Counted from the first letter of the stretch, positions 48,770-60,970 are shown. The stretch: 64,000 bases of DNA from Rosa chinensis (GCF_002994745.2 NC_037092.1:85046824-85110823), one strand, 5' to 3'. Program-made: numbers and translations. Notes: generated from the sequence alone by a model not told the origin.

Positions 48770-49440
48770 ACATATAATTATTACTTTTAGGACTTAATTG
48801 CTCAAATGAAAACCTACTATAATAACTACTTTTAGGACTTTATTACTCAAATAAAAACCTAGTTTACTCCAATGAGGACCTTAATTATTTACCTTAACAA
48901 GATTTTTTTTTTTAGTTACCTATTTTACTCTAACGAGAATCTTATTTATCTTAATGAAAACTTTTTTCTAGTTATCACATGTATCCTCAAAGTAGTAATA
49001 TAAGTCCTCAAAATGGTAAATATTATATGAAACATGGCTTGTATGAAAATATTAATATACCTTAGCTTTACGCTCCTTGGGTGGATATATTTTTCTAAGA
49101 ATATCTTGAACGTACCAACTCTATTTCATACCTAATATTTGGTCTATATATTTGTTCGTTTGTTCTTTTGTCAAATGATTCAATGCGTGGTCCTCATTTT
49201 TGTTTTATCTTTGTTGCTAAATTTATTTATTTGTGTTCTAAGGTACAATTATTACAACTTCACAACCTAGCCGCATAATGAATCTATTCTCTTCGCTGAT
49301 AAGTGCTTCTGCATAATCTACTTCTGGTAGTACTTAATCAATATAAAAGCACTGGGGATTTGTACAAATGTTCTAAATGGTAGCAGGTACTGACTACTAC
49401 CAATCACATAATATGTTTTTTTGCAATTGCTAAAGTTTTA
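48770..49440. other. Intergenic, AT-rich
   Basis: Contains degenerate repeats around TTTTAGGACTTTATTACTCAA between 48785 and 48970. No gene seen. Confidence 0.4.
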
Positions 49441-49458
49441 AGTAATCAAATAAGGGAC

Positions 49459-50703
49459 GTATAGAAAAACGCTCTCGTTCTCTCTCATAGCTAGGGTTTC
49501 CCTCGACAAAAATCTTCCTCGTCCGGCGGCGCACCCGCGTCGGCGTGGGCCTCTGGTCTCGTCGGCGTTTGGCGCGTGCAGCCGGACGGGCACTTTCCTC
49601 CTCGGAATTCTCAGATTTCTGGCAACTTTGGCAGGTTTCAATCTCAAGCGTGGTCTAGGAGAGATGGAAGGGAGGTGGATGTCAGGGTGGGTAGATCGAT
49701 TTCGATCTGACCTTCTATGGTCGTGGGCGATCGTAGGTGCAGAGTGGTACTGGAGTGGGGTTGATCGGCGGCGGGATTGGGGTTCTCCTATCAGTGGTGA
49801 TTCCAAAAGGGATATGCTGCTCTTTTGGGTTCGATCACTGATTTGGGCGGAGGTCTATGAAGGTTGGTGGTGTGGTTGGATGGCACCGGATCGTTCGCGG
49901 CGCGGCTGGCGGAGGAATGAGCGATCTGCAGCTCTGACGGTCTTGGCTTGGAAGATTGGTGGTTGGGCCGAGCTTGGCGGGAGGGATCTTGGTAATTCGC
50001 TGGAGGTTCTTCTAGGCAATTCTATGGATTCCGATGGTATTTTTTTGTTTTTTAGTGCTATTTCAGTTTTTAGTTTAGGTTTGTGGCTTAGTCTAATAAG
50101 TCCCTACTCCTTTGAGCTAGGGTTTTGGAGTATTGTTATGGTAGGTGTGTCGTGTTATTCCCAGGAATTCAATTTACCTTTTTGTGGTCAAAGTAATGGG
50201 GAGAAGCTCCTGCACATGGTCTGGCGGTTTTGGGCCATGGTGTTGAAGGGAGTATCTTTCCTCTTGAGATTGGCTGTGAGGATGTACTTTGTCTCTTGGG
50301 TTAGTATGGATGAAGTGCCGTTGATATGGCGTTATGTCCGGGGACTACATGTTTTACTCTCGGTGTTTTCTTGTTGTCAATGTGGTAGTGACTTGCTCTT
50401 GCACGTGGTCTGGTTGGATTGGGACACGGTGTGGATGAAGGGGAAGTGGCTGTTTGTTATGTTGGCTGCAGGGATTTATCGTGACTCTCGGAAATTGTCT
50501 TATGCTGTAGCCCGAGTTGAGGGGCGATTGGTTTGGTTAGGGGTTGGGCCCTTTCGGCTCATGGAGGTCATTTTTGATGACGGACCCGTAACTGGTTTAG
50601 GTTTTAGGGAGGAGAGTGGGGAGTTTATGTCCACCACCGGTCATTCCCGTATGATGTAATTTTGGTTATTATCAATAAAGGTTTCTTATTCTCAAAAAAA
50701 AAA
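49459..50703 (+). mobile_element. LINE-like retroposon with target duplication and A tail
   Basis: AGTAATCAAATAAGGGAC flanks both ends (49441-49458 and 50704-50721), and the element ends in an A run after TTATTATCAATAAAGG. The first 150 bp is GC-rich and resembles the fragment at 51180-51513 (CTCGTCCGGCGGCGC). No reverse transcriptase is found. A frame open for about 340 codons (to 50659) is Trp-rich and matches nothing I know. Most likely an internally deleted or non-autonomous LINE relative. Confidence 0.8.
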
Positions 50704-50769
50704 AGTAATCAAATAAGGGACCCTTCATTTTTAAACTATTAAATAGAAGATCTTTTCTGATTAATTAAG

Positions 50770-51065
50770 ACCATTTTAAGTATTAATATTAATGGTCCAT
50801 GCATGACACATGAAGTTAGAGCTTTGTTTACTAGCTAAAATATATAATTCTCAAATGTGATACACCGTACCATTTCAATTAATTAATATTGGTGGTCCAT
50901 GCATGACACATGAAGTTCGAGCTTTGTTAACTAGCTAAAATATATAATTCTCAATTGTGATACACCATTTCAACTTTCAAGTATTAATATTGATGGTCCA
51001 TGCATGACACATGAAGTTCGAGCTTTGCTAGCCCGCTAAAATATATAGTTCTCAAATGTGATACA
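50770..51065. repeat. Three imperfect tandem units of about 100 bp
   Basis: Each unit contains GGTCCATGCATGACACATGA, then AGCTTTG, GCTAAAATATATA and TGTGATACA. Confidence 0.9.
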
Positions 51066-51179
51066 TGACTGCTTAAAATATAGGGCTTATATATTATAAT
51101 TGAGAGGAATTCGTACAATAAGTCTCTAAATTAATTTGAACGCTTTATGGTAGTACATATGTACTTTGTTTAAAAGGGA

Positions 51180-51513
51180 GGGGATCGAGTAAAAAATACA
51201 AAAGGCTCCCAGAGGAACCCTAAGGCCGCGTTCGTCGTTGTTGCAAAGTTGATCTCGTCCGGCGGCGCCCGGACGTCCGGGGTGGCCTCCGGCCTCACCG
51301 CTGTCTTGGGATGTTGCCGGACGGGAGATCGATAACTACTGCCCTTGGAAATCTGTCGGAGAAGGTTTTTCCCGGTTTTGTCCGTTTGGTTCGGCTGGGC
51401 TGGAAGCAGAGGCAGTGGGTTGTGTTGTTACAGACCGGTTGTCAATCCCGTGGAGTTTCTTGAACCGACGGCGCCGACATGGATTTCTATCGGTGGCGGG
51501 GCGGGGCTGTGAG
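51180..51513 (+). repeat. GC-rich LINE-like 5' fragment
   Basis: Related to the start of the 49459-50703 retroposon. Cut off at 51513 by an LTR (TGTCACGCCCCG). No coding assignment. Confidence 0.5.
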
Positions 51514-52069
51514 TGTCACGCCCCGAATTTTGAAATAAGGATTCAAATCCGGAACATGACTAATAACATTACAAATAACGTTCTGAATTTTTCTCTCAGA
51601 AACAACCACTAGTTACACCTCTTGATATTACATAAACCAAATCCTCAAGCTACTTATTACAGCACACTCTCACCAAATCAAATTGTAGAACTAAAGTGAG
51701 TATAATTCTCCTCACAAAAACAAATGCTGCAAATCTAATACTACTACTCTAAACCGCACGATCACTACCCTGATTCTCCTAACCTGTGAGATTACCCGCT
51801 ACACAATTTGAATTGTGTACCGGGATTGCAACAACACGAACCCGGTGAGCTTGACAGCCCGTATGAGTAAACAAGAAAGAACTGTTGATTGATTAAATTA
51901 CAATTATTATAACTCAAGTAAACAATCAACACACTCACAAGGTAACTCCAAAAATCACATAAACATAAAAGTAATTATTTTTCGATACTCTCTTTTAAAA
52001 CTCAACCAACAAATATTGCATCAATAATATGCGAAATAACATTAAAACAATGCATGCTTGATTTTCTTT

Positions 52070-52222
52070 TTCACATATTCAAAATATATCATAGATAGAT
52101 ATTTGATCAATTTCACTAACACCTTCACATATTCAAAATATATCATATATAGATATTTGATCAATTTCACTAACACCTTCACATATTCAAAATATATCAT
52201 AGATAGATATTTGATCAAAATA
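52070..52222. repeat. Three tandem units of about 56 bp
   Basis: CACATATTCAAAATATATCA, then AGATATTTGATCAA; the first two units continue into TTTCACTAACACCTT. Located inside copy E. Confidence 0.9.
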
Positions 52223-52247
52223 ACATAAGTCTTTTTAGTGAATTTTC

Positions 52248-52395
52248 AGATTAACTGGTAACAAATCACAAATCCACGTGTTAGGGTCCGACGTACTATA
52301 CCCAAAACACGGGAAAACCAGGTTGACTGGTATCAAATCATAAATCCACGTACTAGGGACCGACGTACTATTCCCAAAGTACGGGTAAGCCGCAG
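52248..52395. repeat. Two tandem units of about 75 bp
   Basis: Both contain AACTGGTAACAAATCA / GACTGGTATCAAATCA, AATCCACGT, CCGACGTACTAT and a CACGGG/TACGGG block. Confidence 0.85.
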
Positions 52396-52544
52396 CATAC
52401 CAAGGACACTTCCAAGGCATGTATACTCAAAGTAAGCACCCTTCCTAAGAGTATAATAGTGCACTATCTGAAGGGACTAGGGCCCACAGCTTAACAACCA
52501 CGAAGCATAACCACGAAGCACCAAAACACATTTACCAGTAATTT

Positions 52545-55107
52545 TGTAACGTCCCGAACCCAAATTCACCGGTTTACTAGTCATTTGGATAGTAAACGGT
52601 AATTTGTTTTACTTTTACTTATTTTCAGCAACTTTAGTGGCCCTAAAAGTTGATTTTTTGGTCGGGTCAAAATTTGGGAAAATGTTCTTCATGGAAGTCG
52701 TAGAGGACGTTAAACCGAGCGCGTGCATATGTGGTGCGTAAAAATCGGAGTTCGTATGCGAAAGTTACAAGCGAAATAGTAAAGTTACTGTTCATTGGTA
52801 GAAAATATAAATTTGAAAATTTACTGTTGCTGGGTAATTTTCCTCTCTCCCCTTTCCCCGCGTTTTCTCTCTCTCTCCCCGAGCTATCGCTCTCTCTCTC
52901 TCTCGCTCGCCTGCAACTCCGGCCTTCTCCCTCCTCCAGCCACCTGGTGGCATAAAGCCGACATCTTTGGACTCGCCTCCGCCCCCTCTTGGCACCGGTG
53001 GTGGTAGCTCATGGCGGTTTGGCCGGAAAACGAGGCATCGGCCCGTGAAACTTTACTGTAGCAGTTTTGGATTTTCGTCGATTTCCGGCGATTCCGGCCA
53101 TCTCCTGCCACCAAACCGGCGTCGAAGGAGCGGTTTTTCCCAAGGATCATGTTGCCCCTAGCCTTGAGCCACGATTTGCAGTGTGGAGGTCGAATCGAAG
53201 GTTTGAAATTCTGAGTTACTATTCACAATTCGGGTTCAATCTTCTCTTTAATTGTTGAGGTACTTCCGCTCATTTTCTAACTTGGTCACATTTGAAAGAA
53301 TTAATGGGTGTGTTGAGAAGGTGCTACTGCCAAATTTTGGTGGCCATCAGAGATGGTGGCGGTGGCGGCGGCGCCGCCACTGTGGGAGGCTGTAGCGGCG
53401 GCTAGGGTAGCTTTTTAATTTAAATTTCTGGCTAGTTAAATTCTATAATTATCATAGAGCTTGTATGTGAAATTTGGTGAATTTTGGAGAAGCTTGGAAT
53501 TAATTATGAATTTTTTAAGGTTAGGGTTTCGATTATCGAATTACGAGAATTCGACCGTCGGATATCTCTCGGTTCTGCCTTGGAACCTTTAAATTAACGA
53601 ATTGGTATTAGTGGTATAATTTGGGCTGAATCCGAGGAGAATGGGAGATGTAATTTATGAGGAATTGAGTTTAGGAATCATATTAAATTGTTGAATAATT
53701 ATTCACGGAATATAATTGTGTACAGGATGTCGTACCGAGCTCTGGCTCGATGAAGGAACTCGTATACGTGTTCGTCGGAATAGTACTGTGAGTGGACTTT
53801 TATTTTTCAAAGAATGCTGCATGCATTCATTTAAACAGTTCCGAAGTTATAATTTATTTATCGTATTACTTTCCCGAGCATATGGTTATTTTCGGAAATG
53901 GTTTTGGATATTTGGTTATTTGAAAGTTTTATGCGTGCGGGGTCACGTCATTGGATTACGCTTATCTTCTTTTATTTATTTATTTCCGATATGATTTCCG
54001 GATTTATACTATTTATATTATACTTATATTTGACGATTTGAGATTTCTATGAGATTCGATGAAGATAATCTTTATACTTATTTATATCCTATTTATTTTA
54101 TTGATGAGATTATCTTGGCGTGTGGGACACGTCGTGGGAAATTCGTTTACGAGAGTTGGGGAAGTTTTATGGATTTTTACAGTTTTCGGATTTTCTTTGC
54201 CATACTTGGGTGACTTATCATTGCTAGCATTGATTTTCCGCCTTTGTGGCGCGGTGATGGGATCACCGTAGCCCTCCGCCTTTGTGGCGCAGGTTACTGT
54301 CTATGTGATAGCAATTCTGTAGCCCGGTATCTTATCGCTACACTTAGTGGCGTAAGAGTATATTACGGGAGTTATGGGAGTATTTTAGCCTGGGAGGCTC
54401 ACTTGTATGGCTATCGCCTTCCCCTACTCACTTTACTACTTAAGCTAGCGGGGCTAGCTCGATTTTCGTTTAACCAGCGGGGCTGGTCTTATTTTTCCTT
54501 GAGTATCAGAGTTCCAGCTTTTTCTTTTAAATCATTTGGACTAGCGGGGCTAGTTGGTTTTTATGAGTGGAACTCCTCTTGTTTTATTTTCGTTAATCCT
54601 TGCATGCATTGGGATTTTTAAAGAAATAAATGTGGGAAAGTATAAAATACATTTGGTTTTAAATTGTTTATTTTTGTCCACTCACGCTAACGTTTTTATG
54701 TACTTTCCCCTGGGCCCTTCGGTTTCAAATGCCCAGTGTGCAGGAGAAATTAGTTGAGGTCGGGCGTACATAGAGTCGAGGCATAGTCAACAGTATGGCT
54801 TCCGCGATTGCCTTTGAATTAGGTTTTCCTCATTTACCTTTCTATTAGAATTGCTCTGATTACCTGCGGAATTAAGGTTATTAAGTTGAGATTTGTGTGT
54901 TGTGATTTTGGTTGATGTTGTTTGGGGGAGCAGGGTGGCTCCAGGAGAATAAGGATGGGTGATTTAGAAGTGTAAATTCTCTTTCTACAGGTTTTGGGTT
55001 GTCCACTTTAGAGGAAGTTCTGCCTAATTTTTGGCAAAATTTCTTCTAAGGTGGGCCCCGCATGTCCACTTCGGATTTCAGGATGAAATTCGGGGCAGGT
55101 CCTGTCA
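52545..55107 (+). mobile_element. Solo LTR of a second gypsy family (copy G)
   Basis: Starts TGTAACGTCCCGAACCC and ends TTCGGGGCAGGTCCTGTCA, 2563 bp. Flanks AATTT and AATTC match in 4 of 5. A diverged start of the same family is seen at 61248. It contains GC-rich leader-like sequence (52850-53420) and a cluster of short palindromes. No coding sequence. Confidence 0.8.
54252..54554 (+). repeat. Palindromes with GGG loops in solo LTR G
   Basis: CGGTGAT-GGG-ATCACCG at 54252-54268, GCTAGC-GGG-GCTAGC at 54444-54458, ACCAGC-GGG-GCTGGT at 54473-54487 and ACTAGC-GGG-GCTAGT at 54540-54554. Arms differ in sequence but stay complementary. Confidence 0.85.
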
Positions 55108-55444
55108 AATTCACTTAAGCACGGGGTTGTTGTAATCACCCGGCTTCATAATTGTACTTTTCAGACATGATCAAATTCACAACATACAATCTTTATAAAT
55201 TTTAGATTGTATAAATATATATGTACACCCATTTAAAGAGACATATTATTTCAAGACAAATCTTTACTTCTTAAAATAATTTCCACATATTCACAATTGG
55301 CCATATAAAATAGCTTTCACATCACATGATCAACATTTCATTATTCAACAACTAAATGGGAGATTAATAGCTTGAATAATATCCAATCAATTCTCAATCA
55401 TTTCATCATACCAATCACACGCCAATCAACATATATATTTCACG

Positions 55445-55479
<35 letters not shown>

Positions 55480-55837
55480 GTAATTATCCGCTCAGGAATG
55501 ACCACTAATACCAACTATAGTTCAAGTATAAAAACCGTGAAATTCATTTGTATAATAAAATCATTTTACTTACCTATGGACCGTAGTTGATCAAGTCCAT
55601 ATGATTTAAAACAAATATTTATTCCATAAATATTTTCACACAATTACGACAAAAATAAAGTAATTAAATTTATTCAGTTCGTAATATGAAACATGTGAGG
55701 TTTACTCACCTCTAATCCAGCTGTGTCTTCTAAAAAGTCAAATATAACGATATTCCAAAGGCTCGTCAACTCAAACCGTCAAGTACCTAATCAAGTACGG
55801 TCTTTGCTTAGTAAACGAAACACGAAATAAACTTAAA

Positions 55838-56192
55838 CGACGATCCAACGGTCGGATTCTAAAATAAAGACGATCCAACGGTCGGATTCAAAAATAAAGA
55901 TGATCCAACGGTCGGATTCCAAAATAAAGATGATCCAACGGTCGGATCGAAATTATATGATGATCCAACGGTCGGATCGAAATTATATCATGATCCAACG
56001 GTCGGATCCTCACGGATCGCCCTTAGGATCATCCTCCAAAATTATCACGAAGATCCAACGGTCGGATCTTCCTGAATCGTCCTTATAAACATCTCCACAA
56101 AATTTTATGAAAATCCGACGGTCGGATTCTCACGAATCGCCTTCCGAATCACTATTTCACAATTATACGAAGATCCAACGGTCGGATCTTCG
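55838..56192 (-). repeat. Expanded GATCC palindrome cluster (copy E)
   Basis: About nine GATCCAACGGTCGGAT(C/T) units, the first six spaced only about 32-36 bp with an AAAATAAAGA-type spacer, so local tandem duplication has occurred here. Confidence 0.85.
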
Positions 56193-56517
56193 CCCGTGAC
56201 CTCACAAAGTCATCGGGACAGTCATACGATCAACATATTAAAATTTGAAGTAAAACCGATGGTCTGATCTTCACAGATCGTAAACCGAAGATAAAACGTA
56301 AAAACGTTAAATAGTAACATCAAAACGTAAATCCACTATTTATCCACTTTTTCTAAAATAACCTTGTGATATATCAAAACGCTAGTATGGATGCGTAGAT
56401 CACCGTCCAGATAATGAAAACTCAAAAAAAGGTCCGACGCGCCGCCACAAGCGGAGGTCAGACGGCGGTCAACGCGGCTATCAACACGGCGGTCAACCAC
56501 CTCCGATACAAAATTCG

Positions 56518-57021
56518 TCAACTACAAACTTCTTCAGAATAAAAGGGCACAATGGCTGAAACGGGGAAGGTGAAGAGAGTTTTCTCAATTAGCTCTTGCT
56601 CTGTGACAGGTTGTCCACAAAATCTCAACATGGATTGTAAGTGAAGAGCTTCTAAATTATATTCAGCAACAGACATGAAGTCAGCAAAGCGCAGAATATT
56701 GTTCCATTGAACCTTTAAGTCAGGGAGGCGGGAATCTTGGACATTGCCAAAGCGCTCTTCTAGCGCTACCCATAGCTCTCTTGCATCCTTGATCGGCATA
56801 TACTCCAATCTGAGTGCTTTATCCATATGATGTCGCATCAAGATAACTGCTTGAGCATGCTTTGTAGGTGTTTGGACGAACACAAGATCCGTGTTAGGTG
56901 CCTAGATTATGGGTAATATTCCCTTTGAAGTGAGATGGTTCTCAACATCGGTTACCCAGCTATGGTAATCCGAGTCTGTTGAGTCAAGCATGGGAAAGTC
57001 GAGTTTAGGTTCATTCGACAT
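56518..57021 (-). pseudogene. Copia gag fragment (UBN2 type)
   Basis: Starts at ATG 57021 (MSNEPKLDFPMLDSTD, WVTDVENHL). A TAG at 56904-56902 follows ILPII. The frame then continues with DLVFVQTPTKHAQAV, IKDARELWVALEERFG and VTEQELIEKTL. The match ends near 56550. Part of a minus-strand Copia element whose 5' part lies at 60153-61226. Confidence 0.85.
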
Positions 57022-57561
57022 CCTGAAAATAAGAAGAGAAGATATATTAGTTTCGGAGTTAAACTGTAATACCCCGAAAATCCAAATTAATTTTCCGAGG
57101 ACATTTTAGAATGATTTCGTGGTCATGGGTGATTGTACGAAGCTTGGAGAAGTGTGAAATTTGTTCGATCGATTTTATTTCGAAATCGTACGTATTTAGG
57201 GGCGTCTCAAAAATCGACTTTTTATACGTACCGAATTTGGGAAAACTTCCTTCATGAAAGTTGTAGAGCTCGTCGATACGAGTCCGTGCGTATGTAGAAT
57301 GCAATTTTCTGAACTCGTATGATTAAGTGTTGATTATTCGAAAATGGGGATTTCTTTAATTAAAAATCTTTATTTGTTTTTCTTTTTCTCTTGTTTCTCG
57401 TTCCTTTCTATTTTTTTTCTATTCCTCCTGATTGTTTATTGGTGATGCCGGCAAAACAAGGGCCACTAGGCCAACACATGACTCATTCTTTTTCTTAAAA
57501 GAAGAGTGCACTACTCTTGTCGTCCATTCTCACCCTCACAGAATCATCATCATCTAGCATC

Positions 57562-57616
57562 TTCTTCTTCTTCTTCTTCTTCTTCTTCTTCTTCCTCCTC
57601 GCCCCAGTCCTCAGTT

Positions 57617-57660
<44 letters not shown>
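57562..57660. repeat. (TTC)n and (TC)n microsatellites
   Basis: About twelve TTC units near 57562-57597 and about twenty TC units near 57622-57660, just downstream (minus sense) of the transporter fragment. Confidence 0.93.
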
Positions 57661-57662
<2 letters not shown>

Positions 57663-57664
57663 CC

Positions 57665-57902
57665 CTCAGTTTCTCAGCAACATGACGAAGAAGAGCGTCA
57701 AGAGGCTCATGATCCAACCGGTGCGTTTAAACGAGTACAGCATACCCAGAATGCCGGCGCCGATGATGGCGATGAAGACATTGGCGAAGGTCTTGGCTTG
57801 GGACGACAGCGGCTTCGGGACTCCGATCAGCAGCGTCTTCTAGGTCACCGGCGGTGATCGGAGACAGGCGGAGGACGAGGTTGCTTCTTTCTCGAACCCT
57901 AT
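57665..57902 (-). pseudogene. AVT3-type amino-acid transporter, N-terminal fragment
   Basis: Minus-strand frame beginning with ATA where ATG is expected (GFEKEATSSSACLRSPP), a TAG, then KTLLIGVPKPLSSQAKTF, NVFIAIIGAGILG and YSFKRTGWIMSLLTLF, the first membrane segments of the plant vacuolar AVT3 family. It stops there. Lost start, nonsense codon and truncation make it a relic carried within solo LTR F. Confidence 0.8.
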
Positions 57903-58759
57903 TTTTTTTGGATGGATTATCTAAACTTGACCCTGAAATCAACAAGATTAAGAACAAGAGCATTGGATATTGGTTTTGTTTGATTTTGGGAGATTTGAGT
58001 GAAATGGTGAGAGGGGTGGATGGGAAAAATTTATATCGTTATGGAATTAGAAAAGAAAATGAGAAGAGAGAGGGAGAGTTTGAATTGACATCAATGTGCT
58101 TAGTTTGCTTCTTTGAACCTTGACACCTGAATTTGATTTTTGGACCAGATTAGAAATGAAAGGAAAGCTTTTTGGCACCAGAAATAACTATCCAATTAAG
58201 GTGATCAATTGTTAAAACTTTGGGAATATACACCTATATCTTTCTCTGGTAATTGATTGGATGAGGTTGTCCTTCACCACCTGAGATTGGGTAAGAAAGC
58301 TGTGTCCTTTCTGGCTTTCTCCTTTTCCTTGGGAAAATGGTTGCTCTGCAAAGAAATTTAAGCAAGTTTGGGATTAGAGGAATTGCCAGAACCGGAAAGA
58401 TAGCTTTGAAGAGAGAAAAGTTGGGTGCTTCCGCTCCATTTTGGCGCTTTTGGACACTTGCATTATGCGAATGTTTCTGTTGGGACTCCAAGGACTTCGT
58501 ATCTTGTGGCTTTGAAATACATGGATATACTCTTATCTATGGCAACATTACCACCACAGAATTGGTAACCTTGTCTCGACCACTGTGCTTGCAACAAATG
58601 AGTCAAGTAACTGCTTTTGACGAATGCAAACAACTGTACAGATGCTGCAATAACTTGCCAAGGAAACACAATTTCTGGATAAACAAACAGCTTCATTTTT
58701 GTACATTGAAGCAGGAGCTCTTGAGGAGAAGTTAATGTCGTTGCTTGGTGTTGAAGGAC

Positions 58760-58892
58760 ATGTAGGAAAATGGAGTGGAGCCTGATCTTGTAACATATAA
58801 TCCTCTGATTTTTGGGTTGTCCAAGTGTGGCACGGTTATGGAGGCGCAGAAGTATTTGCGGATCATGGTGGGCATGGGGCTTTTCCCAACGA
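58760..58892 (+). pseudogene. PPR repeat fragment
   Basis: After a TAG the frame reads ENGVEPDLVTYNPLIFGLSK and CGTVMEAQKYLRIMVGMG, a little over one pentatricopeptide repeat of the restorer-type P class, and ends exactly where LTR sequence resumes (GTGATTGACGGTC). The sequence at 58320-58740 before it is partly open on the plus strand but not recognised. Confidence 0.75.
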
Positions 58893-59437
58893 GGTGATTG
58901 ACGGTCTTCCTTGGTGAGCGGTTTTGGCGTGTTTTGTGAGATTGAAGACGCAGCGGGATTAGAGGTGAGTAAATCTCACGTGGTTCATATTACGAACCAT
59001 GCACTTTTAATTAATTTATTTTATGTGGTAATTGTGTGCAAATATTTATGGAATAAATATTTGTTTTAAATCATATGGACTTGATCAACTACGGTCCATA
59101 GGTAAGTAAAATGATTTTAAGTATACAAAATGATTTTCACGATTTTTGTGCTTGATTTATAGTTGATATTTGTGGTCATTCTTGAGTGGGTGATTACGTA
59201 TATATATAATTACGTGATTATATGTGGAATGGTGTGACATTGAAGAGTGTGGAATTGTGATGATTTATTTATTATGGTTTGAGATGTGACTTACCATATT
59301 TATATGTGCTTTATACGTGACTTATCATATTTATACGTGCTTTATACGTGACTTATCATATTTATACGTGATGATTATGATCTCTGAGTCATGTAGATTT
59401 TATGATGGACATTGGGGAATGTATAGAGGGTAGAATT

Positions 59438-59614
59438 GTAGTGCTCTGAGGACTGGGAGTCCGAAGACCGCCGGTTAGATAATAACCGAGATTTAGTTGT
59501 AGTGCTCTGAGGACTGGGAGTCCGAAGACCGCCGGTTAGATAAGAACCGAGATGTAGTTGTAGTGCTCTGAGGACTGGGAGTCCGAAGACCGCCGGTTAA
59601 ATATTAACCGAGAT
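59438..59614 (+). repeat. Three-unit tandem repeat in solo LTR F
   Basis: Units carry GGACT-GGG-AGTCC, a longer arm than in the other copies (GGAC...GTCC), and GCGGTC/GACCGC-type bases before CGGTTA...TAACCG. Confidence 0.87.
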
Positions 59615-60267
59615 ATAGTTGGATCCAAACAGTTGGGATGGACCAAAGTAGTGATATTGTGGATTAGAGGATTGTGGAAATGTATTCGTTGTGGATTTTC
59701 CGTGTTTTGGTTTGATGTTTCCTTATGAATGTTGAGATTGTTGATTTTTACTTGAGTTAAAATAAATGCGTTATAAAATCAATATTCCCTTCTTATTTAC
59801 TCACGAGCTGTCAAAAGCTTACCGGGTTTGGTGTTGTTGCAATCCCGGTACACTATTCAAATTGTGTAGCGGGAAATCTTGCAGGTTAGGAGATTCAGGG
59901 CGGTGATCGTACGGGTTAGAGTAATAGTTATAGTTTTACAGTGATTGTAATAGCGAGGTGAGTGATGCTCAATTTGAGCTTTACATATTTACTTTGTATA
60001 AGTGAGTTGTAATAATAAATTTGAGATTCGAAATTTGAGTGATTTGTGTTTTAGTTGATTTTTCATGTTTCGGAAATTTGAGTGATTTGTGTTTTAGTTG
60101 ATTTTTCATGTTTCGGATTTTGAATTAGTTATTCAAAATTCGGGGCGTGACATAAACTTCCACGAAAACTAAAATAATAAGATTTCCGAGCTATGCTACC
60201 AAGAAATCAATTTCCAAGAAATTTGGATTAGACCAAACAATGATGTTTTAATATGGTCACAAATTTG

Positions 60268-60400
60268 ATGCTTGCGGACGCTCTTAGTCCGAATGAACAC
60301 TCTTAGTTCATTGATTACGAACGCTCTTAGTTCGTTTATTATGAACACTCTTAGTTCATTGGTTACAAACGCTCTTAGTTCGTTAAGCGTGAATCCCCAT
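60268..60400. repeat. Short tandem repeat around CTCTTAGTTC
   Basis: Alternating GAACACTCTTAGTTCATT and GAACGCTCTTAGTTCGTT units of about 30 bp. GAAC and GTTC make each unit a small inverted repeat. Confidence 0.88.
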
Positions 60401-60539
60401 AATTCCGTTTATTAAATACTCAAAATCATATTCATATATTTCAAAATTCTGCAGCAAATAAAAGAATTTAAAATACATGAAAGCAGCAACTTTAATTCAC
60501 AAAAACTTAGGTGATGGTTTGGGGCTTGAGAACACGCGC

Positions 60540-60970
60540 GTGTTGATGCAGGAGTGTTAGAGAGAAGCTTGCAACGGGTCTGATGTGCGGGGCAGTAGGG
60601 GGTGCAGCGTTACGGGGCCGCTGGTACGTTGCGGGGCTGCAGATGCAAGGGCAGCAGTGAGGCTAGCTGCTGCAGGGGTGTTGCGCAAGGGTTGCAGGCG
60701 CACGGGCGCGCTGGGTGTGCAGGGACGCAAGCAGCAGTGGGTTGGCGGGCTGGTGCAGGGTCGCGGTAGGCTGGCAGGGACTTGCGGCAGAGAGCAGCGC
60801 GGGCTGGTGAGCAATTTGCAGCGGGCAGCAGCTGCGCGGTGGCAGGGAGGCTACGGTGTGTGTGCGGCAGGAAGGCTGTGGTGTGTGGCTAGGGAGGCTG
60901 CGGTGGGCTGGCAGGTGCGCTACGGGGCAGCAGGGGCTGCAAGTCTTGCAGTTAGGGCTTTCGGCTAGGG
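60540..60970. other. GC-rich island in the Copia leader
   Basis: About 430 bp much richer in G and C than its surroundings, with degenerate GCAG/GGCTG repeats. Open frames on both strands here follow from base composition and repetition. Confidence 0.55.

Larger units (their letters stand above)
51514..56515 (-). repeat. LTR copy E of the CGTGACA family, split by another solo LTR
   Basis: The minus-strand LTR end is at 51514. The first part runs to 52544, the second from 55108 to about 56515, where Copia gag-like sequence begins. It is more diverged than the other copies and lacks the TGTAATACCC end. The palindrome cluster at 55838-56192 is expanded to about nine units. No 58-bp units are found in it. 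Confidence 0.75.
57065..60152 (+). mobile_element. Solo LTR copy F with host-gene fragments inside
   Basis: Starts TGTAATACCCCGAAAATCC and ends TTCGGGGCGTGACA, with TAAAC duplicated at 57060-57064 and 60153-60157. 57065 to about 57345 and about 58893-60152 match the family LTR. The middle (about 57346-58892) does not and holds transporter and PPR fragments. Inserted into a Copia element. Confidence 0.88.

Noticed and set aside
60557..60968. Protein-coding genes in the GC-rich island
   Set aside because: Open on both strands through composition and degenerate repeats; lies in the leader of a Copia element.
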